Source: Halichondria panicea
Taxonomy: Eukaryota; Porifera; Demospongiae; Suberitida; Halichondriidae
Direction of reading: 5' to 3'
Length of the DNA: 64,000 bases
NCBI RefSeq assembly: GCF_963675165.1
Contig: NC_087385.1
Span: forward strand, 3,038,501-3,102,500
Part shown: positions 30,001 through 39,872 of the stretch, piece after piece
Layout of the letters: every line of letters begins with the position of its first letter
Position numbering within the stretch: position 1 is the first letter of the stretch
Notes under the pieces: generated by a model
Seen by the model: only the letters and a program-made list of their open reading frames with translations
Database searches by the model: none
Told to the model about the DNA's origin: nothing
Made by a program: the position numbers and the translations under genes

Positions 30001-32604
30001 ATGGCTACACTGGATGAACTTAAATTGTATGTGCAGAGGAGCAGGGCCACAATCAACAGAGCTTTAAATAGACTGAGGAACGGTGGTCAATTGCCACAAG
30101 TGTTTAGTGGCAGAGGAAGGTCTGCCAGGGGAAGAGTGCCCAGTCCAACATCCACAGTGCCAGAAAAAATAACTGTTCTGAATGCACTGGACACCATCCT
30201 TTCCAATAGAAGAACAAGCCAAAAAACCAAAATAGAGAGACTCAGAGCATACATCCTCAGAGTAAATCAGAGGTCTACCGACATAGGTGTGCTCGAACTA
30301 ATAGCAAACGTGAGTGAACAAATTCACGAAATTACAAGGCCTCCGGCAGAGGAAGAGGACGAGGATGAAGGTGGAGGTGGTGGTGCTGGAGGTGACAACG
30401 AGAGCGGTGAAGATGGTGATCGTGGTGACGACGAAGGAGACAACGGTGGAGGTGGTGGTGGTGGATCTGACAATGATGACAACACCCTCAGACTAGGCCA
30501 GCCCCTCTACTCTGCTCCAAGTCTGTCTGATGCTGTCCCCATAGGTTCCTACCACCAACTAGACACTGTTGGGGAAGTGAGCCAAGTTATGTTCAATGGA
30601 GGTATAGTGGCAGCATTGCAGTACAACTTGGATGATGTCTTAAGTATATTTGCTCATGTTTACCCTGCCACAACTCCCCTGGGTTCTGTTTTGTTTACAG
30701 GCTATATAACTGGAAATGGCAGACTGTTTGGCTTTGGAAGATATTACCCCCAATCCTTGCAAGATGTTCTGGACCAATTGGATAAATACAACATTGGACC
30801 AGAGGATGCTACTGTGGTCAGAGGCTATTTCCAGGACGGTGGAGGCTTCGTAAGGCAACACCCTCACGGTCCTTTTATGCCAATACATCAGCTGCACCTG
30901 CAAGACACTGGGGGCATTGGTGGCAGTGTGCACCTCATGACCCACTCTGTTGACACCCTCTATGTGTACAACCCATCCTTTGGAGACTGCTTCAGAAAAT
31001 GCCTGAGGTACATTGGGTTTGACTGCAAAGTGTTGAACCACCCCTCAGTGAAGTCCACCAGGAAAGAGAACCAATTTATTTGCACTCAGTTGAAACTCAC
31101 GGTAATGATCGTCTCCATCGAAGGAGTAGATGTCATCCAGTCCAGGAGCCACACTGAACATATAATCTACATGCTTGCACACAGGATCAAAAGCAGCAAC
31201 ACTCATCACGTGTGTTTGCTGAAGTCTCTGGACTACCTAGAAATTGCACTCATCCCATTCATAGACAGTGTTGAAGACATCAGTGGTGTGTTGTACAGGA
31301 GTCCAGAGCTGCTCAACCGGTTTGACTTCAGTCAGTTGGAGGCAGACTGCTCCACTGGCTCCAAAGACATCATGTCAAACATCTATCGATGCAAAAAATT
31401 CTACCTGGAAGACAAAGATCATGGCATGATGATAGATGTATATGTTTTCGATAGACATGGTTTCAGGCAGTGCAACAGGATAGACAGTGAGGAGCTGCTT
31501 TCCATGATGCCATTCTCCGAGCCAGACACTGTTCACTACTTTCAGACTTGCGAAGAGCTGGTGATGTATGTCAACTCTGTTCCAAGGAAGCTAGTGTATG
31601 CCTGCAATTTCAAGCCTGGAGTCAAGTCAGACTGTTTGACCGGTGTCATGCTAGAAAAGCCATACAACAGCGCTTGGCTGCTGGACACACACATGGACAC
31701 GTCAAACGTGCAAGAAGTCAACCACGTGCTTCACACACACTATTGTCAAACAATGCAGACACCCCTCTGCATGCTGGAGGCAGAACTAAAACCAGCACAT
31801 GCTTTCAAGTGTCACGACATCATGACAGCAAACAAGATGTTGATCCTGATAAGGAGTGCATGTCAAGGAGGACTGAACATGTGCAAATATCCATCAAAAA
31901 AACAGCTGCACAAAAACACACCAGATGGAGTCTTACATCTAGACGTCAACAACATGTACCCAACTGTAATGGCACAGTCAACACTTTTGTTAGACTACAA
32001 GAGTGTGGTGATATTCCATTCAAAGACCACACTCCCCAATGCTAACTATTACAAACTATACTTGGTTACCAAGGCTGTCAGCACATGCTACACCTACCAG
32101 GTTCCCACAATGATGTCAGAGGAGCACATCAAGGCCCTGCACCAAGTCAACTTCCACCTGTGCGTGTCTAACTGTGGACTGGCAATCTCCTACACAAGAC
32201 ACATACCCTACCGATGGTTGGCAGTGTCTACCTACTGTTCGGACATGAGAGGGCTCTGTGGGAGGACTTTGCTGAAACAAACCATAAACAAACAGATAGG
32301 GAGGTTTGCAAGACTCAAGCAGGTGTCTCTGAAGAACCCTGGCCCGCTATTGACAATGTTCGAGGACAACCCTAATGCAAGTGTGCAATACACAGACATA
32401 ACTGGAGCAACTTTTTTACCCCAATTTATGTACGTCATGCAAGAAAGCAAAGCAATGTTCTGGAACCTAATAGCACTCAACAATATTCAACTAACTGACA
32501 TTTTAGCAATAACAACTGATAGTGTTCATTTAAAAAATTCAAAATATTATAATTCATATATTACATCTTCTAAAGTTTGTGGAATGTTTAAAATTGTGTG
32601 TTAA
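30001..32604 (+). CDS. polB: Family B DNA polymerase, protein-primed type (DNA_pol_B_2-like)
   Basis: 867 codons. Residues 1-110 are basic, then a Glu/Asp/Gly-rich linker (about 115-160). Residues 330-420 carry a Cys/His segment ending HHVCLLKSLDYL, like the N-terminal zinc region of polinton polymerases (recalled as HYCLIKxLxxL). The palm follows: CQGGLNMCKYP leads into motif A, DVNNMYPTVM (about 647). Motif B is reduced to KQTINKQIGR (about 759), and motif C is ITTDSVHL (about 836). The protein ends about 30 residues after motif C, so the thumb is very small. Classical exonuclease acidic motifs are not apparent. It would copy the element's linear genome. The stop is 7 bp from the convergent gene's stop. 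Confidence 0.82.
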   Translation: MATLDELKLYVQRSRATINRALNRLRNGGQLPQVFSGRGRSARGRVPSPTSTVPEKITVLNALDTILSNRRTSQKTKIERLRAYILRVNQRSTDIGVLELIANVSEQIHEITRPPAEEEDEDEGGGGGAGGDNESGEDGDRGDDEGDNGGGGGGGSDNDDNTLRLGQPLYSAPSLSDAVPIGSYHQLDTVGEVSQVMFNGGIVAALQYNLDDVLSIFAHVYPATTPLGSVLFTGYITGNGRLFGFGRYYPQSLQDVLDQLDKYNIGPEDATVVRGYFQDGGGFVRQHPHGPFMPIHQLHLQDTGGIGGSVHLMTHSVDTLYVYNPSFGDCFRKCLRYIGFDCKVLNHPSVKSTRKENQFICTQLKLTVMIVSIEGVDVIQSRSHTEHIIYMLAHRIKSSNTHHVCLLKSLDYLEIALIPFIDSVEDISGVLYRSPELLNRFDFSQLEADCSTGSKDIMSNIYRCKKFYLEDKDHGMMIDVYVFDRHGFRQCNRIDSEELLSMMPFSEPDTVHYFQTCEELVMYVNSVPRKLVYACNFKPGVKSDCLTGVMLEKPYNSAWLLDTHMDTSNVQEVNHVLHTHYCQTMQTPLCMLEAELKPAHAFKCHDIMTANKMLILIRSACQGGLNMCKYPSKKQLHKNTPDGVLHLDVNNMYPTVMAQSTLLLDYKSVVIFHSKTTLPNANYYKLYLVTKAVSTCYTYQVPTMMSEEHIKALHQVNFHLCVSNCGLAISYTRHIPYRWLAVSTYCSDMRGLCGRTLLKQTINKQIGRFARLKQVSLKNPGPLLTMFEDNPNASVQYTDITGATFLPQFMYVMQESKAMFWNLIALNNIQLTDILAITTDSVHLKNSKYYNSYITSSKVCGMFKIVC

Positions 32605-32611
32605 AAATTGT

Positions 32612-35600
32612 TTACTGACGTTGTTGACTAGCTTGTTGTTCAGCCAGCAGTCTGGTTGCAGTGTCTGGCTTGCTGTTGTATCCATAGTTGAGTGATTTCA
32701 TGAACTCACTGCTTGGACCTATCATTTCCAAGTATTCTGCTAAGGCTGATTGCTTCTCTGCTAACAGTTGCGTGTTGCTCTTGCCACTGTTTGTTGGCAG
32801 ACCTTCTTTTCTAGACCTTTCACCAGCACTGCCTCGTATTAGACCACCTCTGCTGCCAGGGCCATAAGGACGGTAGCCTCCATAGCCTCCATAACCTCTG
32901 TAGCCTCTGCCATAGCCACCTCCCCCTCCCTTGGAGGGACCACCTCCTCCTCCTCCACCGGCACCTCTGTTACCCTGTTGCATCATTGACATCATGAGCA
33001 ACATGCCCATGTCACCATTGGAAGCACCACCGGTTGGTACCTTGGGTTTTTTGGGTTGTGTGGGTTGTACTGTCCTGTTTCCAACTCCAGACACAGTGGG
33101 CTGTGCATTGGCTGATCCAGCTATGGTTGACACGTTTGGTGTCAAAGGGTTGGGACCAGCTGGTCCTGGTGTTACAGGATTGGGAGTAGAATTCAGCCTT
33201 CTTGCAGCATTTCTTCCTGCTGATGGACCATTTGGTTGAAAGGGTCTTGTTCTGAATGGAGTAATGGGTGTGAAAGACCCACCCCTGCCCCTGGCTCTTG
33301 CTCTGCCAGAAGGAGACCTGGGTACAAAGCCTCTGTGTCTGTTCCAGGCACCTTCGTTAGGATCTCTTCTTGGATTTGGTGCACTGCCAGGAACTCTTGG
33401 TCCTCTGGGTATACGGGGATTTAATATATTGCGCTTGTCTCTTGGGTGGGGTTCAGTACTTGGTCTTTTGCGTCTGATTATAGCTGGAGGTAAAGCATCT
33501 GGTTGGAAACCAGCACCTCCAGGAGTTGGAGTGGTCATCCTTGCAGGCCTTTTGTTAAGTGGCGGTCTGGTGCCTCGTGATGGTCTACTGTCTCTGAATT
33601 CATCAGAAGAAGAGTAGGAGGCACTCCTGTCACTCCTCCCAAAAAATCTGTGAGTTCTAGAGTTGTTTACCACACTGGTACTGGCTACTGCAACATCTTC
33701 GGAACTGAGATCAGATTGCATTGCATAAGAGTCTCTGGGGCTGAACCTGACTCTCTTTTTTCCACGGCGACCTAGGTAAGAGCTTGGGGTGCTTGGTGTG
33801 CCATACCCAGGTGTGCCATTCAAAGTGCCGTCTGTTAGGGGTTCTATTGGGCTTATGTCAATTGATGAATCTGATGTTCCATACCTGGGTGCACCCGCTC
33901 CTCTGGTAAATGGTTGCCTGGGTAAAACCTCCTCTTCAGAGACAGGTGAGTCGTCGCGAATGTCAGCTCGCACTGTGCTGGTTCGGGGTGTGGGTCCTGC
34001 ACTGCTCTGGTCTGATATGTCAATGGGTCCTATGCTGCTCTGGGGTGTGGGTCCTGCACTGCTCTGGTCTGATATGTCAATGGATCTGTTGGGTGTATCT
34101 CTGGGTGTGTCAACAATTGGTGGAGTGTCATTGATGCTGTCATATGGAGTTTGAATTATATTCTCTGGAACTTCTCTCAGGAGTGATTGAAAACTAGGTG
34201 GTGTTGAGAGGGCCGGGCTTGTACCTCTCAATGATATGTCTGATGTTCTTGATGTGTCAGAGAATGGACTTTGTTGAGAGCTGCTTCCTGGAAGTGATCT
34301 GAGACTGCTTGGTCTTGAAAGCGAGATACCTGTGCTGTTTGGAGTGCCATGTAAAGACTCGTGCAGCCAGTTTTGAATGCTGCTAGACAATTCAGTCGAT
34401 GTGTTTGGACTGGCAGTCATTTCATCTGCAAACTGTTGCCTCTGTGTAGTTACTGAAACTCCTGGTCTGGGGTTAGTTGCTTGCCATTCTTCAAACTGTT
34501 GTCTGATAAGGCGGTTCTGCTCTAGATTGAAGTTTGTCAAGTTCAGTGGAGGCCTTCTGATTCCTTCAACATTTGACAGATCTGCACTTCTGATGCTGTT
34601 GAAATCTGAAACATCATTTGGAGTTCTCATTGGAGTGAGAGTCGGTGTCAAGTCATCGTTGAAGTAAAAGTCTTCAACCATGTCTGGAAGTGCTGGACGT
34701 TGTATCAATGGACGTTGTATCAATGATCTGTGACTTTCTGTGGTGTCGTTTAGAAAGGAATCCAACGTAGTGCTTGAGCCAGCTGAACTCAAGCTAGTCA
34801 AACTGCCAGGCCTGTAGGAGAAATCCGAAGAACCATAGCTCAGATTAAAACTTCTCAGATCTCCAGGTATGTAAGTGCGGTCCTTTGGGTCAGGTCCTGG
34901 TGAAGGGCTTGTAGCTGTAGATCGAGCTAGAGGTGTAGATGGCCCTGTAGATGGTGTGCCAGGTGTATATGGTGAGCCCAGGTGATCAGAGTCTGAAAAA
35001 TTTGCACTGTCTGTGTGAGTTATTCCTGGAGTTGTAGTGTATTTGTTCTTGAAATCTTCTCTCCTGTTATTAATTGTAATATTGTCTTGTGTTGTGTCTG
35101 GAAGTATGTTTGGGTTGAGTATGGTCATGCCTTCTTCGGTGGTGACAAATTGACTGGTGTGAGTTGGGTCAACATTTGCAATTGCTCTAGCAGCAGCTGC
35201 ATGTTCAGGTTGTTCTGCTATAATGGGGTTTTCAAATCCAGCAGATGTTGGTCTCATGTAATTGTACAAAGCATTGTCTGGACCATACACATGTCCATCT
35301 TGTATTCCAGTTTGTTGCAGATAGGGTCTGCTTACATGTTCAAGTCTTTTTGCATCTGTTAATCTGGTGTTTGCTGAAGGGTACTCCTGTCCCATGACTT
35401 TGTTTCTGAGTTCTGTTAATTCACTGTGAGTGAGTGCTGGCAAATTCAAACGAGCTGGGTTTAGTGGAGCTTCTCCTGTTTGTACAGGATGAAATGCTTG
35501 TAAATTTGTATTAAATGCAGCATCACTCTGCAGTTGGTCCATGAGGGGAGTGTGTCTGTAGAGATTAGTAAACGGTAGTTCAAGTCCCTGATTTTCAAAC

Positions 35601-37822
35601 AGGCGTCTTGTTTCTCTGTCGTGGTAAGTCTGAACATGTTCACTGGCACCTGTCTGGTCTAGAAAGTGTCTGTCTGCTGTCCTGATCCTTGGTGTGGCAA
35701 CCACAGACCCACTGGGTGTGAGAGATTGGACAACAGATTGGTTTGCATCAGCTGTGTGTCCAGCATTCATTCCAAGGTTTTGAATGCTTTTGGTGAGGAC
35801 CACTGGTTCTGAAGTGCCAGCCACGTTGACAAGGGAGTGATTTGCTACTTGTGGATCCAGTACACTTGGTACATGTCTTCTTATAGGTGGGGTGAACGAC
35901 CTGTTGAACGTTGTGGTAGAACCTTCAGATGCATTCATGTGCTGTTCCAGGGGAGAGTTCCCTGCACTTCCAATGGTCTCGCTGTGAAGTTGAGAGGGGT
36001 CCTCCAATATTGAACTTGTTAACAAGGGGACATCTGACACGTTGTGGGAACCTGTGTAGCCAGTGGATGCATCTATTTCATCTGTCAAAGTGGACCTGTG
36101 TGTTGCTTGAAGATTCAAGTCTTGCAGGTCAATTACTTCACTGGGAAAATGTGAAACATCTGGCATTACTGTGGCAGCGTTCAAGGCAACCAGAGCATTG
36201 GAGTTGTCGTGTGAGAGTGGATCATCACTTTGCATGGTATTTTTTATGCCTTTGACATTGTGAACCACACTTTGTGTCCCATCTATCAAGTTAGGCATTG
36301 CTCCATAGCCTCTTTTGTCGACTATGTTTGTTGGTCTGACCACGTAGTCATGGTTGGGAGCAATGGGTCCATGAGAGGTGTCAGTGTTGGTGAGCAGAGA
36401 CATTGGTTTGATTGGTTCTTCAGGCAGAGCAGACTGCAATGGAGTTGCACCACCGGTAAGGTCTGTGTTGCTGACAGTGTGTGGATTGTGGTCTACTTGC
36501 ATTTCACCACCACTCGATAGGGTGTTGAGAGCAATATCCAACCCAGACTGGGAACTGGCAGACAAGTTGCTACCAAAAGGCTCGCTGTTAGCAGATTCCA
36601 CCATGCTGCTTTGGTTCTGAACTCTCCTGTGAATATTCAGAGGGTTGTGTCCAAAGTTTGCTGCTTTGTTGCCAAGCATTGGGGTGGAAGTTGCAGAGTC
36701 CCATTGACCCTTTATTGCATTTCTAGCCAACACGTGCTCCTGTACTTGTGCTTCTGTCATTTCTTGGCTGTAGTTGGAAGCATCGAATTTTTGCAATGTT
36801 GTGTTGTGAATTGGGTCAGCTGAAACGTGATGGGCCATCCCAGGGAAGTTAGACAACTGTTGATTTTGACTGGCTTTGGCTGACTGGTATGAAATATTTC
36901 CCATGCTTGTGTCAGCATGTTTAATGTGAGAATAGGCTTCTGATGAATATTCGCTCTCTGCAGGATAATCTTCAGCTGCTCCAATTAATTTTCTCAGACT
37001 CTTTCTCTCTCCAGTTGTACCCATGGCTTCTCTGTGTTGGTCAAGAACGCGCCCAGTGGTTGGATCCACTTCCTTTGGAACTGTACCAAACATAGTTGAA
37101 GTGTATTGGAGCATGTTTTGTTCTGGGGTTCCTGTTGGGTTGAAAGGTTTTATTCTGGCTTGAGGAGTTGGGGTCACAGTTAACAATTGTGCAGCTCCAG
37201 AGTTCACGTCCTCGAGAGCAGTTTGTCTCTCTTCGTCTATTGTGTTCAGTTCTATGTCACCAGACAGCTGAGATCTTTGTTGGGACTTTCTTCTGCTCAG
37301 ACTCAGCCTTTTGGGTGCTTTGAACTGGTTGGGTAGTATGGGCGTGCTCTCTAAAGCTCCAGTTCTTGGCACAGCTGTAGGAGTGGTTGCAACTGGAGGA
37401 GGGACAGTGGTCACAGTTTCACTTCTTGGCAGCAGACTGATCTTGTTTCCCTTTCTGACAGCTATGGTGTTGATTGGAGTGTTGAGTGTGGGGGTTGAAA
37501 ATCCTGTAGGCCTGCCAAGTATCTCGTCCAATTCTCTTCTGACTTGGCTTGATTGCTTGGGTTGTTTTCTTGACTTCCTGACCACTGCCTGTTCTTTGTA
37601 AGCAGTATCAGTTGCATCTGAAAACTGCACTCTTTTTTTTGTTTGAGGCAAGTCCGTGGCCACTACTTGAAGTTTTGAGTGGGCAGTGTCTAGTATTCTA
37701 GACTGAGTGTCTTCTGCCACAATGGGTGTTATCACATGTGGACTTCTGGCTTGGGGTGTTCTCACAATGTGGGGTGTGATCACTCTGCCTTCTGGAGTGT
37801 TTATAGCAGTTTTTCTGGAAGC
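32612..37822 (-). CDS. Very long disordered structural-type protein, reached by -1 frameshift from the SAP gene
   Basis: About 1736 codons after the slip point (1723 counting from the GTG at 37783). There is no ATG near the start; the frame is instead open back into the end of the upstream SAP gene, whose A AAA AAG heptamer is in phase for a -1 slip. Composition is Ser/Thr/Pro/Asn-rich and largely disordered. Repeats include DISDQSSAGPTP (twice), IQRPLIQRP, and T/P-rich runs. The last 150 residues are Gly/Tyr/Arg-rich (GYGRGYRGYGGYGG), like nucleic-acid-binding RGG tails. No enzyme motif is visible. It is probably a tegument-like, scaffold or genome-associated protein. Function is unknown. 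Confidence 0.7.
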   Translation of the reverse strand, partial: ASRKTAINTPEGRVITPHIVRTPQARSPHVITPIVAEDTQSRILDTAHSKLQVVATDLPQTKKRVQFSDATDTAYKEQAVVRKSRKQPKQSSQVRRELDEILGRPTGFSTPTLNTPINTIAVRKGNKISLLPRSETVTTVPPPVATTPTAVPRTGALESTPILPNQFKAPKRLSLSRRKSQQRSQLSGDIELNTIDEERQTALEDVNSGAAQLLTVTPTPQARIKPFNPTGTPEQNMLQYTSTMFGTVPKEVDPTTGRVLDQHREAMGTTGERKSLRKLIGAAEDYPAESEYSSEAYSHIKHADTSMGNISYQSAKASQNQQLSNFPGMAHHVSADPIHNTTLQKFDASNYSQEMTEAQVQEHVLARNAIKGQWDSATSTPMLGNKAANFGHNPLNIHRRVQNQSSMVESANSEPFGSNLSASSQSGLDIALNTLSSGGEMQVDHNPHTVSNTDLTGGATPLQSALPEEPIKPMSLLTNTDTSHGPIAPNHDYVVRPTNIVDKRGYGAMPNLIDGTQSVVHNVKGIKNTMQSDDPLSHDNSNALVALNAATVMPDVSHFPSEVIDLQDLNLQATHRSTLTDEIDASTGYTGSHNVSDVPLLTSSILEDPSQLHSETIGSAGNSPLEQHMNASEGSTTTFNRSFTPPIRRHVPSVLDPQVANHSLVNVAGTSEPVVLTKSIQNLGMNAGHTADANQSVVQSLTPSGSVVATPRIRTADRHFLDQTGASEHVQTYHDRETRRLFENQGLELPFTNLYRHTPLMDQLQSDAAFNTNLQAFHPVQTGEAPLNPARLNLPALTHSELTELRNKVMGQEYPSANTRLTDAKRLEHVSRPYLQQTGIQDGHVYGPDNALYNYMRPTSAGFENPIIAEQPEHAAAARAIANVDPTHTSQFVTTEEGMTILNPNILPDTTQDNITINNRREDFKNKYTTTPGITHTDSANFSDSDHLGSPYTPGTPSTGPSTPLARSTATSPSPGPDPKDRTYIPGDLRSFNLSYGSSDFSYRPGSLTSLSSAGSSTTLDSFLNDTTESHRSLIQRPLIQRPALPDMVEDFYFNDDLTPTLTPMRTPNDVSDFNSIRSADLSNVEGIRRPPLNLTNFNLEQNRLIRQQFEEWQATNPRPGVSVTTQRQQFADEMTASPNTSTELSSSIQNWLHESLHGTPNSTGISLSRPSSLRSLPGSSSQQSPFSDTSRTSDISLRGTSPALSTPPSFQSLLREVPENIIQTPYDSINDTPPIVDTPRDTPNRSIDISDQSSAGPTPQSSIGPIDISDQSSAGPTPRTSTVRADIRDDSPVSEEEVLPRQPFTRGAGAPRYGTSDSSIDISPIEPLTDGTLNGTPGYGTPSTPSSYLGRRGKKRVRFSPRDSYAMQSDLSSEDVAVASTSVVNNSRTHRFFGRSDRSASYSSSDEFRDSRPSRGTRPPLNKRPARMTTPTPGGAGFQPDALPPAIIRRKRPSTEPHPRDKRNILNPRIPRGPRVPGSAPNPRRDPNEGAWNRHRGFVPRSPSGRARARGRGGSFTPITPFRTRPFQPNGPSAGRNAARRLNSTPNPVTPGPAGPNPLTPNVSTIAGSANAQPTVSGVGNRTVQPTQPKKPKVPTGGASNGDMGMLLMMSMMQQGNRGAGGGGGGGPSKGGGGGYGRGYRGYGGYGGYRPYGPGSRGGLIRGSAGERSRKEGLPTNSGKSNTQLLAEKQSALAEYLEMIGPSSEFMKSLNYGYNSKPDTATRLLAEQQASQQRQ

Positions 37823-39801
37823 TTTTTTCTTCTTTTTAATTTTGCTGCACCAGGAACCTCTGGATCACTCAAAATATCCAATGGCATTAGTTTCTGCGAT
37901 GGTGGTCGTGCGTTTATCCTGTCACTGTAAGTGTAACCAGTGACCTTGTCATGGTTGAGTAGCCTCCTCACAATTTCGGGCTTGTTTCCTCCAACTTTGA
38001 GCTTTCTATCCCTGAGTCTTACTTTTAAAGCTTTCACAGGTTCAGAGTTGTATCTTGCAAAATCGTAGTCCTCTGGATTGTTTACAAATTTTGAAACACT
38101 TGCTGTTTTTGAGGCACCTTCGCTCCTTGGGATTGGGTTTTCTGCAATGTTTTGGACAAGTTTTGGAGACGTGTGTACCACCCTCCAATCATCATAGGAT
38201 ATTGGGTCTTTGGCTGTGGCATTGAACATTTGGTGGTCAGTCATGTGTTCCACCTGTCTGTCGAGCAGGTCCCTCTCTGCCAATGTTTCTGCATGTAGGG
38301 TGGGATCTGCTCCCACGGTTGTGTGCCATGTGGTGTTTCTTCGCAGTGCTGTGATAGGGTGGAGATCCTTCAGATCATCTATAACTGTCGTTGGGTCTAT
38401 GTTTGGGTATATGTTCTTGGTGGCCTCGACTCCTCTTTCGTTAATAGATTCAATATACAACTCCCTCTCGTGTTCTATTTGTGGCGGGAGATCAAACTGG
38501 GGGTTTTCTTCCATAACTTTTTTTCTTGCAGCTGCTCTTCTGTCTGACTGCTCTCTGTCCTGGTCAGTTGCACCTTCTTCCAGTTGAGCATGCCTCTCCT
38601 TTTGCTCTGTAAAGTCGACATAGCTTTGTTGGCTGTTTGGGTTGTCTTGCTTGTGCAATTCGTAGTCTGTCAAACTGTCCACTTCTTTGGCAGCAGCAAT
38701 CCTCTCCACTCCAGCAGCTGCAACCAAGTTTGTGTCTTTGTTCCATACTGCCTTGCTGGTATCTGGTGCAACAACATTTGGGTACTTTGCTTTGGCAGCT
38801 GCAGGGTTAGCAGCAAATTCTCTGGCATATATTTGTTTCATGTGTTCGTTTGCTGGTGGGAGTTTCAAGTGTGGGTTGTCCCTCATCAAATCCTGCCTGA
38901 CTCTGCTCCTCCTGTCTTGGTATTGCTCTATTTTGCGTTGGTCTGCTTCCCTCCTTTGTTTGCCAAGTCTGAGCAACTGCTCCTTGGACTTGCCAGCATG
39001 TTCGGGCATGGCCGACAGTTCCCTTGCATTGGCAATGTTAGCCATTTTGTCGTACTTTGCAGAAACAGTGGAAATGCCTAGTTCAGCTCTAGATCCCTGT
39101 GCTTGGACAGTTGCTGCTCTTTGACTGGCTCCTGTCTCTTTAGCACTTATTTGCAAAGGTTCTATGTTTGCTATGCCTCCAAAAATTCTGTCGTGTACTT
39201 GTGCAAAAGTCTCTGTTGGTTCCAGTTCCAAATTTGTTCCAGAGGGGTTCAACAGGTCAGAAGCATCTGACCAAGAGGAGCTATTCAATTCACTGACATC
39301 GTCGTTTATGAAACTGTTGCTGCTGGTGTCTACAGAAGACAGAGATCTGTCTGAAAGGTTGGGGTCTGGGTTTATTCTGCTGGCAACAGGGGTCCTGGCA
39401 ACAGGGGTCTGAGTCTTGAGTTGGGTCATTTGAAGGGCAGTTATGTCGTCTGCATGTTTCCTGCTGATCTGTGCCATGGACGTGCTCATGTCTTGACTGG
39501 CTCTGCCAAGTTGAGAAGATTCTTCCAGGAAAGCCCTGGTGCTTTGTTTTCCACTATTGACATCAATGCTGTCGTCTGTGGTGTCCACTGCAGCTGGTTC
39601 AGACTGGTTAAATATACTGTCATCGCTTTCAAGTTGACTAGTGTCAATAGCAGCAGCAACAGGAGCGCTACTGTCGTACAAACTTTCATCTTCCTCGAAT
39701 TCACCACTTGGGCCAGCTTGTCCTTCTGATAGTTCTGCAGCAGCAGCAGCTTCTCCTTCTTCTAACGCTCCAAACTCTTCTAAAGCAATAAATTCTGCCA
39801 T
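37801..39801 (-). CDS. SAP-domain protein with internal duplication
   Basis: 666 codons from ATG 39801. The first 150 residues are acidic and disordered. Two related segments follow, at about 288-395 and 419-540, each with DRR...NP...LPP...EH...Y...N and a YPN/YPNI ending, so an internal duplication of about 100 residues is visible. At about 588-620 the sequence VKALKVRLRDRKLKVGGNK continues into EIVRRLLNH, a SAP domain, which binds AT-rich or scaffold DNA. The C-terminal tail is basic (KLKRRKKLPEKLL). In-frame 15-bp duplication near 39378-39407. The final codons contain the slippery heptamer. Likely a DNA-associated virion or nuclear protein. Confidence 0.75.
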   Translation of the reverse strand: MAEFIALEEFGALEEGEAAAAAELSEGQAGPSGEFEEDESLYDSSAPVAAAIDTSQLESDDSIFNQSEPAAVDTTDDSIDVNSGKQSTRAFLEESSQLGRASQDMSTSMAQISRKHADDITALQMTQLKTQTPVARTPVASRINPDPNLSDRSLSSVDTSSNSFINDDVSELNSSSWSDASDLLNPSGTNLELEPTETFAQVHDRIFGGIANIEPLQISAKETGASQRAATVQAQGSRAELGISTVSAKYDKMANIANARELSAMPEHAGKSKEQLLRLGKQRREADQRKIEQYQDRRSRVRQDLMRDNPHLKLPPANEHMKQIYAREFAANPAAAKAKYPNVVAPDTSKAVWNKDTNLVAAAGVERIAAAKEVDSLTDYELHKQDNPNSQQSYVDFTEQKERHAQLEEGATDQDREQSDRRAAARKKVMEENPQFDLPPQIEHERELYIESINERGVEATKNIYPNIDPTTVIDDLKDLHPITALRRNTTWHTTVGADPTLHAETLAERDLLDRQVEHMTDHQMFNATAKDPISYDDWRVVHTSPKLVQNIAENPIPRSEGASKTASVSKFVNNPEDYDFARYNSEPVKALKVRLRDRKLKVGGNKPEIVRRLLNHDKVTGYTYSDRINARPPSQKLMPLDILSDPEVPGAAKLKRRKKLPEKLL
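37822..37828 (-). promoter_or_regulatory. Candidate -1 ribosomal frameshift heptamer A AAA AAG
   Basis: Read on the minus strand, the codons AGA AAA AAG near the end of the 666-codon SAP gene form X XXY YYZ in the correct phase. A -1 slip here enters the frame of the 1723-codon ORF before the SAP gene's stop at 37801-37803. The downstream ORF has no ATG of its own near its start. A downstream stimulating structure was not demonstrated. Loss of one A from a longer run, natural or by sequencing, would look the same. Confidence 0.5.
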
Positions 39802-39872
39802 TTGATATATGTATTGAACACCCTACTTAAGTACCCACAAATATATATAAATCAGTATTGTAAGTTTTCAAA
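39802..39872. promoter_or_regulatory. Divergent promoter region, SAP gene / 39873 gene
   Basis: 71 bp between two start codons. It contains AAATATATATAAAT (TATA-like for the plus gene) and GATATATGTATTG toward the minus gene. The short shared region implies both genes are driven from it. Confidence 0.5.

Noticed and set aside
32931-37943. Many plus-strand ORFs of 60-125 codons opposite the giant minus-strand gene
   Set aside because: They are antisense shadows of a long low-complexity frame and show no coding features of their own.
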